From assembly GCA_021827285.1 (NCBI GenBank), contig JAKAWM010000031.1:1-12402 (forward strand): DNA of 12,402 nucleotides. The letters are read 5' to 3'. This stretch comes from Actinomycetes bacterium (GTDB lineage: Bacteria; Actinomycetota; Acidimicrobiia; Acidimicrobiales; Palsa-688). The translations under genes were made by a program, and so were the position numbers. Shown one piece after another: positions 1-5,483 of this stretch; position 1 is the stretch's first letter, and the number at the start of each line of letters is the position of its first letter. Below the pieces are notes generated by a model. That model did not search any database and had not been told where the DNA came from. It was given only the letters and a program-made list of their open reading frames with translations.

Positions 1-67
1 CCAGGCGCCGCTGAGAACCCAGGTAGTTGGCCAGCGAAGTGACCTTCTCAGCCGTGGAGATGGGCAT
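1..67 (-). CDS. 5' end of an unidentified gene (partial)
   Basis: The minus strand reads ATG at 67-65 followed by 22 open codons to the window edge (MPISTAEKVTSLANYLGSQR...). I do not recognise the protein. The start is chosen because the hexamer TACAAT, close to the -10 consensus, ends 7 nt before this ATG, which is the leaderless arrangement seen at several other genes here. An in-frame ATG at 76-74 would add three residues but would overlap that hexamer. No Shine-Dalgarno is seen. The IS element is inserted about 70 bp upstream of this start, so its longer-range promoter or operator region may be disturbed. The coding call rests on start-site context and the open frame only; 22 codons are too few for a composition argument. 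Confidence 0.4.
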   Translation of the reverse strand, partial: MPISTAEKVTSLANYLGSQRRL

Positions 68-74
68 CGGTACC

Positions 75-80
75 ATTGTA
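75..80 (-). promoter_or_regulatory. Candidate -10 element for a leaderless start at 67
   Basis: The minus strand reads TACAAT, then 7 nt, then ATG. TACAAT matches TATAAT at 5 of 6 positions. Transcription starting at or next to the ATG would give a leaderless mRNA. No good -35 hexamer is seen about 17 nt upstream, which is common for actinobacterial promoters of this kind. Confidence 0.4.
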
Positions 81-116
81 GCGGGGACCCGCAACGAAAT
101 CTGTTGCGTGCCTCGT

Positions 117-126
117 GGGGGGGGGG
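117..126. repeat. G10 homopolymer
   Basis: This is an uninterrupted run of ten G on the plus strand, about 37 bp upstream of the candidate -10 of the left partial gene and about 10 bp from the IS target site. Such tracts can slip in replication and are also prone to base-calling error. Confidence 0.9.
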
Positions 127-135
127 ATTGAGCGT

Positions 136-140
136 TCTGA
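136..140. repeat. Target-site duplication, left copy (TCTGA)
   Basis: TCTGA immediately precedes the left terminal repeat and recurs at 1851-1855 immediately after the right one. Short duplications of 4-5 bp are usual for IS1380-family elements. The exact match indicates insertion by transposition with no later rearrangement of the ends. Confidence 0.85.
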
Positions 141-157
141 CCTACATCGGCGAGTAA
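141..157 (+). repeat. IS left terminal inverted repeat
   Basis: The 17 bp CCTACATCGGCGAGTAA match the reverse complement of 1834-1850 exactly. The similarity stops after this block, which sets the repeat length. Confidence 0.92.
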
Positions 158-240
158 GCCCCCGCGAACGCCTGTTCGATACGCGACAAAGTGCCTCTCA
201 CCAGGGAGAATGGTGGCTGTTGAAATCCCCATGATCCCAA

Positions 241-1659
241 GTGGAAGGCACCTGTCTGGTGACGAGACTAGCGAAGAAGAAGGGCAAGGTGGTGTTGGGC
301 GCGCCCGACGGGCGGATCACCCCCAGAGCGGGCCTCCACCTGGTCGCCAAGCTTGACAAGCTGCTCAGCATCCAGGACGCGATCGACGGCGCCGGGCCAC
401 CGATCAAGCAGCGCCGTCGTGGCCTCATGCTGGGTGGGGTGCTGGTGGCACTGGCCGAGACGATGCTGGCCGGCGGCGACTTCCTCTGCGATCTCGACCA
501 CCAACGCGCAGATGCCGCAGGACTCGACCTGCGGGCCGTGCCGGACATTCCAGCGTCCACGACGGTGATCGGCCTGGGCAAGCGCTTCGACACGGTGATG
601 CGCGCCACCGTGGAGCGGGCCAATGCACGGCTCGTCGACACGGCCTTCGGATTGCTGACCGAGAAGCGTCGCACATCGCTCGTCGCGCAGCGCCCGACCA
701 TCGATCTCGACCCGACCGACACCGAGGTCTACGGACGCCACAAGGAGGGCTCGGCATACAACTACCAGGGCCAGCGCGCCTACCGCCCGCATCCCGCGGT
801 GTGGGCCGAGGCCGGTTGGGTGCTGGCCGCCGACTTCGGCTCGGGCAGGAGCGATCCCCGCCCCCAGGCCCCGGCCCTCCTCGCCCGTGCACTCTCCGCG
901 CTGCCTGGTGGACTGGCCCGCCCCATCGTGCGGGCCGACTCCGGCTTCTTCGACGCCAAGCTCGCCGCCGCCGCTTTGGAGCTCAGCTGCGACTACGCCA
1001 TCGCCGTCAGGCGCTCGGACTCGGTGTGGCGCGCCGAGCGCAAGATTCCTGATGGGACCTGGCGAAAGACCAAGGGCATGGACGCCGAGGTGGCCGAGTG
1101 CGACTACGTCCCCAAGGGCTGGCCGACAGGCGCACGCACGATCTGCCGGCGGGTGAGGGTCGCACGAGCAGACCTCTCCGGCGACCTGCGCAGCCGCAGG
1201 CGCCGCACCATCGACCCGAACCAGCTCAGCCTGCTCCTCTCCGGCGAGGCGGACCACGCCTATGCCTACTCGTTCATCATCTGCAATCTCGACGGCGACA
1301 TCTGCGACATCGAGGCGTGGTTCCGCCAGCGAGCGCTCGTCGAGGAGAAGATCAAGGACTCGAAGCTCGGCCTGGCGCTCCGCCACATGCCCTCGGGCTA
1401 CGAGCCGGTCAACGTCATGTGGATGTGGGCAGCGCTGGTTGGGCTCAACATCTCGTCGTGGCTCCAGGCCCTCACCGGACACGACGCGACCGACGGACGG
1501 GCCCATGGCAAACGACTTCGCCGTGAGCTCGTGTGCGTCGCCGCCCGCGTCACGAACCATGCCGGACGACTCGAGCTCCACGCCGCGCCCGAGGACCACA
1601 CCGGCTCCTTCGGCGACGCGTGGCGAGCACTCGACACGCTGCTCGCCGCCGGCCCGTAG
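241..1659 (+). CDS. IS1380-family DDE transposase
   Basis: This 472-residue DDE transposase cuts and joins the ends of the surrounding IS. The N-terminal part (about 55-140) has the typical IS1380 pattern: a hydrophobic LxLGGVLVALAETMLAGGD stretch, then LRAD-like and PxxTTV segments. The catalytic triad is proposed as D155 or D157 (TIDLDPTDTEVYG), D233 (RADSGFF) and E368 in RALVEEKIKDSKLG, which matches the family's R-x-x-x-E-x-x-I-K signature. The GTG at 241 is the earliest start in frame, because a stop codon lies at 232-234. A GTG at 259 is an alternative and neither has a strong Shine-Dalgarno. The frame is intact and of normal family length. A long open frame on the opposite strand is only its GC-rich shadow. 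The family call is firm; the precise start is less so. Confidence 0.93.
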   Translation: MEGTCLVTRLAKKKGKVVLGAPDGRITPRAGLHLVAKLDKLLSIQDAIDGAGPPIKQRRRGLMLGGVLVALAETMLAGGDFLCDLDHQRADAAGLDLRAVPDIPASTTVIGLGKRFDTVMRATVERANARLVDTAFGLLTEKRRTSLVAQRPTIDLDPTDTEVYGRHKEGSAYNYQGQRAYRPHPAVWAEAGWVLAADFGSGRSDPRPQAPALLARALSALPGGLARPIVRADSGFFDAKLAAAALELSCDYAIAVRRSDSVWRAERKIPDGTWRKTKGMDAEVAECDYVPKGWPTGARTICRRVRVARADLSGDLRSRRRRTIDPNQLSLLLSGEADHAYAYSFIICNLDGDICDIEAWFRQRALVEEKIKDSKLGLALRHMPSGYEPVNVMWMWAALVGLNISSWLQALTGHDATDGRAHGKRLRRELVCVAARVTNHAGRLELHAAPEDHTGSFGDAWRALDTLLAAGP

Positions 1660-1833
1660 TCGGTCACGCATCGAACGGCCACCCGCCCGCACCACCCGCC
1701 CATGGCCGACATTCCGAATGACAAGAATCCGCCGGCTTGGTTGCACGCGTCCTCGCGTCGGTCAACGGCCGTCACGTCGGCTCACCGTCGCGGGCGCCTC
1801 GCTCCAGCATCCCCGTTCACGAGGGACCGAGGG

Positions 1834-1850
1834 TTACTCGCCGATGTAGG
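1834..1850 (-). repeat. IS right terminal inverted repeat
   Basis: TTACTCGCCGATGTAGG is the exact reverse complement of 141-157. It defines the right end of the element at 1850. Confidence 0.92.
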
Positions 1851-1855
1851 TCTGA
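1851..1855. repeat. Target-site duplication, right copy (TCTGA)
   Basis: Identical to 136-140. Removing 141-1855 restores the pre-insertion junction ...GCGTTCTGA|GCAGTGAATT... Confidence 0.85.
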
Positions 1856-1878
1856 GCAGTGAATTGTCCGGTCACTGC
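1856..1878. promoter_or_regulatory. Operator-like dyad GCAGTGA-N9-TCACTGC
   Basis: Perfect 7-bp arms at 1856-1862 and 1872-1878 surround a 9-nt centre. The centre contains TTGTCC (1864-1869), a -35-like hexamer 16 nt upstream of a -10-like TAGCCT (1886-1891). A repressor bound here would cover the -35 of a promoter for the coiled-coil gene. The dyad begins one base after the IS target duplication. No promoter or protein has been shown, and a chance dyad is possible. Confidence 0.35.
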
Positions 1879-1920
1879 CAGCTAGTAGCCTCCATGGCCG
1901 CCTCGGAGCGGGGCTGATCG

Positions 1921-1954
1921 CTCCCAGAGACAACTCCGTCGAATACACTGGGAG
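1921..1954 (+). promoter_or_regulatory. Inverted repeat that could hide the Shine-Dalgarno
   Basis: CTCCCAG (1921-1927) is complementary to CTGGGAG (1948-1954), and the second arm contains GGGAG, the Shine-Dalgarno of the coiled-coil gene, 8 nt before its ATG. If both arms are transcribed they could form a 7-bp stem with a 20-nt loop that masks ribosome binding. The same dyad could instead be a DNA operator. This is inference from complementarity only. Confidence 0.35.
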
Positions 1955-1962
1955 CAGCAGTA

Positions 1963-2430
1963 ATGGCCATAACCGAACAGACGCGGCACCACCTATACCA
2001 GAGATTGGAGGAGGTGCTGGGCGCTGAGGAGGCGTCGACGTTGATGGAGCACCTGCCGCCGGTCGGTTGGTCCGACGTGGCGACTAGGCGCGACTTCGAA
2101 CCCCTAAACACCCGCATCGATACCCTCAATGCCCGCATGGACACCCTCGCCACCAAGGCGGAGTTCCAGGCCCTGGATGCCCGCATGGACACCCTGGATG
2201 CCCGCATGGACACCCTCGCCACCAAGGCGGAGGTCCAGGCTCTCGGCGCCCGCATGGACAGCTTCGATGCCCGTCTAGACATCCTCACTTTCCGCATCGA
2301 CACCTTGCGCACGACGCTGAGCGACCGCTTCGATGCCCGCCTGGAGCGTGCCATGCGCCTTCAGACCTGGCGCCTCGTCACCGTGATGGTGGCCGTGGCT
2401 GCACTCGCGACTGCGGGCGTGCGGCTCTAG
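1963..2430 (+). CDS. Small coiled-coil protein with C-terminal membrane anchor
   Basis: 155 residues of unknown function. The N-terminal part (about 8-43: LYQRLEEVLGAEEASTLMEH, LPPVGWSDVATRRDF) resembles a conserved start I associate with many uncharacterised actinobacterial proteins. Residues 44-130 form heptad-like repeats (LNARMDT, LDARMDT, LDARMDT, LGARMDS, FDARLDI) alternating with LATKAEFQA/VQA blocks, which predicts a long coiled coil. Residues about 136-152 (WRLVTVMVAVAALATAGV) are a membrane segment at the extreme C-terminus. The architecture recalls DUF1640/CCDC90-type proteins, but I cannot show homology. A 33-bp DNA stretch is repeated exactly 69 bp apart (2131-2163, 2200-2232), indicating internal duplication. 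The ATG at 1963 is supported by GGGAG at 1950-1954. A structural or tethering role at the membrane is plausible but unproven. Confidence 0.85.
   Translation: MAITEQTRHHLYQRLEEVLGAEEASTLMEHLPPVGWSDVATRRDFEPLNTRIDTLNARMDTLATKAEFQALDARMDTLDARMDTLATKAEVQALGARMDSFDARLDILTFRIDTLRTTLSDRFDARLERAMRLQTWRLVTVMVAVAALATAGVRL
2131..2232 (+). repeat. In-frame 33-bp direct repeat in the coiled-coil gene
   Basis: Positions 2131-2163 and 2200-2232 are identical and 69 bp (23 codons) apart. They encode ARMDTLATKAE twice. The intervening DNA holds a third, shorter ARMDT copy. The spacing keeps the reading frame, so copy-number change would lengthen or shorten the coiled coil. Confidence 0.85.
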
Positions 2431-2451
2431 CCCCGTACGCTGGGGCGGTCG

Positions 2452-2505
2452 TTGCCGGCGGGGGCCAGCTTGCCGGCGGGGGCCAGCTTGCCGGCGGGGG
2501 CCGGT
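2452..2505. repeat. Intergenic tandem repeat, 3 x 18 bp
   Basis: The unit TTGCCGGCGGGGGCCAGC lies at 2452-2469, 2470-2487 and 2488-2505; the first two are identical and the third diverges in its last bases. It fills much of the 125-bp gap between the convergent coiled-coil and deacetylase genes. Each unit contains the palindrome GCCGGC, so the array could fold. A weak GCCCC/GGGGC hairpin precedes it at 2430-2446. Confidence 0.85.
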
Positions 2506-2555
2506 CGTCGCCTGTTGGCCCGGTCGTAGCCACCCAGGCGCGAATGGCCTTAGCC

Positions 2556-3308
2556 TCACGCTGCACTGACCGGTCTCAGGCCGTGCTCGCCGAGCGGGCC
2601 GACGGACAGGCCGGCGGCTCGCCACCGTTCAGCCAGGAGCGGCAGCGCGCCCAGGGTTGCCTTCCAGCTGCCGGGCGCCGAGGTGCAGTCGGAGTCGTGC
2701 AGGAGGACCGTAGCTCCCGGGACGAGCGTCGTCCACACCTCTTGTGACACCGACTCGGCTGTCGCCCCCCTTTGCCAGTCGTGCCCCCACGTGCTCCACA
2801 GCACCGGCCGGAGCCCGACCTGGTGGGCGGCGGCCAGGGTGCTGGCGGATAGAGCGCCGTAAGGCGGCCGGAACCAGCGAGGCTGTGTCTCGGTCAGCTG
2901 GCCGATCATCTGGCGGGCTGTGAGCAGGTCGCGTGTTGCCCAGCGTGGCCCCCGCCGCAGGTGGTTCCTATGGCGGTACCCATGCACGGCGACCTCGTGC
3001 CCCCGCCTGGCCACCTCGCGGGCCACCTCGGGCGACCGAGCCGCCATCTCACCGAGCATAAAAAACGTGGCTCGCCAGCCCAGCTCGTCCAAGGCCTCCA
3101 GGAAAGCCGGGGTGGAAGCCTCGTCCGGCCCGTCGTCAAAGGTAAGGGCCACATGCCCATGGGTACCCACGCCGGCCAGGCCTGGCATCCAGCGGTTGCG
3201 GGCCCAGCGCAAGCTGGAGGTCGCCGGGAGGAGCTGGGCCAAGGCCGTCCCGGCCACAGCCAGGCCACCCGCCACACTGGCTGTGATAGCGGCCGAGGCG
3301 GCCTTCAT
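2556..3308 (-). CDS. NodB-type polysaccharide deacetylase, exported or membrane-anchored
   Basis: 250 residues. Residues 1-30 form a hydrophobic Ala/Gly-rich segment (signal peptide or anchor), placing the enzyme outside the membrane. The carbohydrate esterase 4 / NodB domain (about 51-235) has all its motifs: TFDDGP (56-61), H109-x3-H113 for the metal (HGYRH, with G where S/T is usual), RPPYG (147-151), D177-W178 and H204-D205 (VLLHDSD). Such enzymes remove acetyl groups from N-acetylhexosamines or O-acetylated sugars in a metal-dependent way. The substrate is unknown. The ATG at 3308 follows a G-rich stretch (3320-3315) and lies 22 bp after the glycosyltransferase stop, so the two are probably co-transcribed. 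The frame stays open upstream to 3407, but that start would overlap the glycosyltransferase and bury the signal segment. Confidence 0.9.
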   Translation of the reverse strand: MKAASAAITASVAGGLAVAGTALAQLLPATSSLRWARNRWMPGLAGVGTHGHVALTFDDGPDEASTPAFLEALDELGWRATFFMLGEMAARSPEVAREVARRGHEVAVHGYRHRNHLRRGPRWATRDLLTARQMIGQLTETQPRWFRPPYGALSASTLAAAHQVGLRPVLWSTWGHDWQRGATAESVSQEVWTTLVPGATVLLHDSDCTSAPGSWKATLGALPLLAERWRAAGLSVGPLGEHGLRPVSAA

Positions 3309-3330
3309 TCCAGGCCCCCCGGTCGGGTCT

Positions 3331-5178
3331 TCATTGCAGCGCGGCCAAGGGACGGCCGGCCAATCCCTGCCCGGCCGCCTGCCCGCGCAGCTCGTTGAGC
3401 AGGACAACCAGCTGTGACGGCGAAGTGCGTAGCCCGTTGACCTCGTATATGTGGTCCGGCTTCAGGAGGGGCAGGGCAAGTTCATCGCGGGGGTAGGGAC
3501 CGGCGGGGGAGAGCGGGAGGGTGGCATCGGGCACCACCATGAGCAGGTGCCTCGAGTTGGCATCGATCAGGTCGAACGCGGTCAAGCTCCGGCCCGGGCA
3601 GAGGACTTGTACTGATTGGTCGGCGACCGACCCGAGCACATGGACAGAGCGTGAGTCCCACAGGGCCTGGGCCCAGGGCGCCCACGGTCCGCGGCCATGC
3701 TGGTAGCCGCCCCAGCCACCACTTTCCAAATCCGTTCCTCCTGTCGCCAGGGCGCGCACGGCTCCTGGTGCGCGGTTGGCCACGCTGGCAGAGAGAACGG
3801 CGCTGGCGTCGAGGCTGGACACGGTGGTACGGACCGCAGGGTTGACCAGCTCAGACGGGCTCAGGCGCACACCCAGGTAAAAGACATTGCCCGCGTTGCG
3901 CGGCGGGTGGGCGACCCCGATGCCGGCGGCCGCCGCCACCCCGACGCCGGCAGTGAGACCGCTCCATCCCAGCGCGCCGGCCAGGGCTGCGGCCGCGGCC
4001 GAGCGGGCGATACGCACCGCAGGCCGCAACCGGGGAAGCGGGGGCACGCCAGAGAGGGCGAGCTGCGCGACCTCAAGGGAGGCGTTGTGGGAGAAAAGGG
4101 CGGCCGCCGCAGCTAGTTGACGATCCCTGGCCGGCCCGGGCCCGCCCAACGCCTCCACCCTTTCCACCAGGCTCTGGCCATCCTTGGCCAGGTAGGAGAT
4201 CCCTGCTTCGGTCATGGCGATCGCGCTCCGCCGGCCATGGCCGGCGAGCGGGCGGAAGCTGATCAACGGGAGGCCGGAACGCATGGCTTCGTAGGAGGTG
4301 AGACCGCCGGCATTTTCCACTAAGACGTCACAGGCGCCCATAAGGCCGGCCATGTCGTCGGTCCAGCCGAGCACCACGGCACGGTAAGCCTTGGCTTCGA
4401 CCAGTTCTTGCAGCTGGCGTTGTAGCAATGTGTTCGTGCCGCAGGCGACGACCGGGACGAGCCCGGGACGGCGGGCCAGCAGTTCCAGAGTTTCCCGCAC
4501 GTCGCCCACGCCCCACGAACCTGAAGACACAAGGACGGCCAGCTCACCGTCCTCTAGGCTCAGGCTCGCCCGTACCCGCTCTCGTTTCGCGGCGGCCGCA
4601 TGGAACGAAGGGGCGACGAGGGGCTCGCAGCTGATGCTCGGCTTGCCGGTACGACGGCGGACGGCGGCGGCAGTACTCGGGTGGACGGCCAGGTTTAGGT
4701 CGATGCCGTCGTGCGCCCAGAACGGGTGGTACCCGAAGTCGGTGATGAAGTTCGCCACCGGTACCCGGAGCGCCGAGTGCCTGCGCCAACGCCGCCTGGT
4801 CCGAGTGCGCAGGTGCCCCAGCACCTGGGTGGCGACCGGGTAAGTAGACACGACAACGTCGGCCTGGCGTGCCCAGCGCAGGATGGGCCGTGAGGTGAAC
4901 AGGCTGAGGAAGGCGGCCAGGGGAGGGAGCAGGAAGGGCATCTTGTACCACAAGCTGAACATCAGCTCGTAGGTCCAGGGCGCATGGCGCAGCTCAGCCT
5001 CATAGCTCCGGCTGAGCGCCCGGCCGATGCCCAAGGGGGCGGCGTCGAGAAAATCGCGCACCTCGACTCGGTGCCCCTGTTGGGTGAGCCTCCGGGCCAG
5101 TTCCCGGGCGTTGCCTTGGTCGCCCGCACCGACCGTCGCCGACACAATGAGGATCCGAAGAGGCCAGTGCCCGCGCAC
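3331..5178 (-). CDS. GT28/MGDG-synthase-like glycosyltransferase fused to a degenerate NodB domain
   Basis: 615 residues. Residues 7-185 match the N-terminal half of MGDG-synthase/UgtP-type enzymes (RILIVSATVGAGDQGNARELAR; ADVVVSTYPV; NFITDFGYHPFWAHDGIDL). Residues 200-375 match the GT28 C-terminal half, with the donor-site signature GGLTSYEAMRSGLPLISF (291-308, E297). These enzymes move a sugar from a nucleotide donor to a lipid acceptor at the inner face of the membrane. The usual His of the GxGH loop is Asp (D20). Residues 388-424 are an Ala/Gly-rich hydrophobic stretch, probably a membrane segment. Residues 429-606 align colinearly with the neighbouring deacetylase but lack every catalytic motif: LGVRLSP replaces TFDDGP, G487 replaces the first metal His, CPGRS replaces PPYGA and VNG replaces LHD. 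The start is GTG at 5178, 6 nt after TAGCGT. Donor and acceptor are unknown. Confidence 0.88.
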   Translation of the reverse strand: MRGHWPLRILIVSATVGAGDQGNARELARRLTQQGHRVEVRDFLDAAPLGIGRALSRSYEAELRHAPWTYELMFSLWYKMPFLLPPLAAFLSLFTSRPILRWARQADVVVSTYPVATQVLGHLRTRTRRRWRRHSALRVPVANFITDFGYHPFWAHDGIDLNLAVHPSTAAAVRRRTGKPSISCEPLVAPSFHAAAAKRERVRASLSLEDGELAVLVSSGSWGVGDVRETLELLARRPGLVPVVACGTNTLLQRQLQELVEAKAYRAVVLGWTDDMAGLMGACDVLVENAGGLTSYEAMRSGLPLISFRPLAGHGRRSAIAMTEAGISYLAKDGQSLVERVEALGGPGPARDRQLAAAAALFSHNASLEVAQLALSGVPPLPRLRPAVRIARSAAAAALAGALGWSGLTAGVGVAAAAGIGVAHPPRNAGNVFYLGVRLSPSELVNPAVRTTVSSLDASAVLSASVANRAPGAVRALATGGTDLESGGWGGYQHGRGPWAPWAQALWDSRSVHVLGSVADQSVQVLCPGRSLTAFDLIDANSRHLLMVVPDATLPLSPAGPYPRDELALPLLKPDHIYEVNGLRTSPSQLVVLLNELRGQAAGQGLAGRPLAALQ

Positions 5179-5184
5179 GTCCCA

Positions 5185-5190
5185 ACGCTA
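5185..5190 (-). promoter_or_regulatory. Candidate -10 element for a leaderless glycosyltransferase mRNA
   Basis: The minus strand reads TAGCGT, then 6 nt (TGGGAC), then GTG at 5178. TAnnnT fits the actinobacterial -10 pattern at the spacing expected if the first transcribed base is the start codon. The GGGA in the spacer is too close to the GTG to be a normal Shine-Dalgarno. Confidence 0.42.
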
Positions 5191-5280
5191 CCCGAGCGGG
5201 CTCCGGGCTTTCTACCCTAAAGCTCTTGCGTCTCCTTGGCCTTGTGCCCTTCCTTGCCCTGGTCGCTTCCTTGCCTTTGT

Positions 5281-5348
5281 GCGCCTCCCGGCTGCTGGCG
5301 CCTCCCGGCTGCTGGCGCCCCCCGGCTGCTGGCGCCTCCCGGCTGCTG
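5281..5348. repeat. Intergenic tandem repeat, 4 x 17 bp
   Basis: GCGCCTCCCGGCTGCTG occurs at 5281-5297, 5298-5314, 5315-5331 (one T to C change) and 5332-5348. A 17-bp unit is not a multiple of three, which argues against a coding repeat. It lies between two divergent starts, so a change in copy number would move their control regions apart. Confidence 0.9.
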
Positions 5349-5417
5349 GCCGTCTCCTTTCTGCTGGGCGTCCCCGGTACGGTTCAGTGGGCTGCCGTGC
5401 GCCCGGGGTGGCATAGT

Positions 5418-5447
5418 TTGGCCAACACCCGGAAGCACCGTTATTGT
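5418..5447 (+). promoter_or_regulatory. Candidate promoter of the GDP-mannose pyrophosphorylase gene
   Basis: TTGGCC (5418-5423) and TATTGT (5442-5447) are separated by 18 nt, each matching consensus at 4 of 6 positions. Transcription would start near 5454, leaving a leader of about 30 nt containing the Shine-Dalgarno GGAGG (5469-5473), 10 nt from the ATG. An overlapping alternative is TAGTTT at 5414-5419. Confidence 0.33.
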
Positions 5448-5483
5448 GATGTGCCCATGGCACGGACCGGAGGCTTTTAGGAA

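Larger units (their letters stand above)
141..1850 (+). mobile_element. Complete IS1380-family insertion sequence, 1710 bp
   Basis: The element is bounded by perfect 17-bp inverted repeats that start CCTACATCGGCGAGTAA (141-157 and, reversed, 1834-1850) and is flanked by a 5-bp duplication TCTGA. It carries one transposase gene on the plus strand. Ends starting with CCT and a 4-5 bp duplication fit the IS1380 family, for example ISEcp1. About 100 bp of non-coding DNA precedes the transposase and about 190 bp follows it. Intact ends, exact duplication and an unbroken transposase suggest a recent and possibly still active copy. It is inserted between the left partial gene (-) and the coiled-coil gene (+), and its transposase points towards the latter. 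Confidence 0.92.
5179..5483. other. Divergent intergenic region between glycosyltransferase and pyrophosphorylase
   Basis: This 305-bp gap contains, from left, the glycosyltransferase -10-like hexamer, a pyrimidine-rich stretch (about 5225-5280, with TTCCTTGCC twice), four 17-bp tandem repeats (5281-5348) and a candidate promoter for the pyrophosphorylase gene (5418-5447). Open frames crossing it are low-complexity readings of the repeats and I do not call them genes. Confidence 0.6.

Noticed and set aside
268..1746. 492-codon open frame antisense to the transposase
   Set aside because: It mirrors the codon structure of the transposase in GC-rich DNA, has no recognisable domain and crosses the IS coding region.
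3309..3407. Extended start of the deacetylase
   Set aside because: It would overlap the glycosyltransferase end and place 33 non-family residues before the signal segment.
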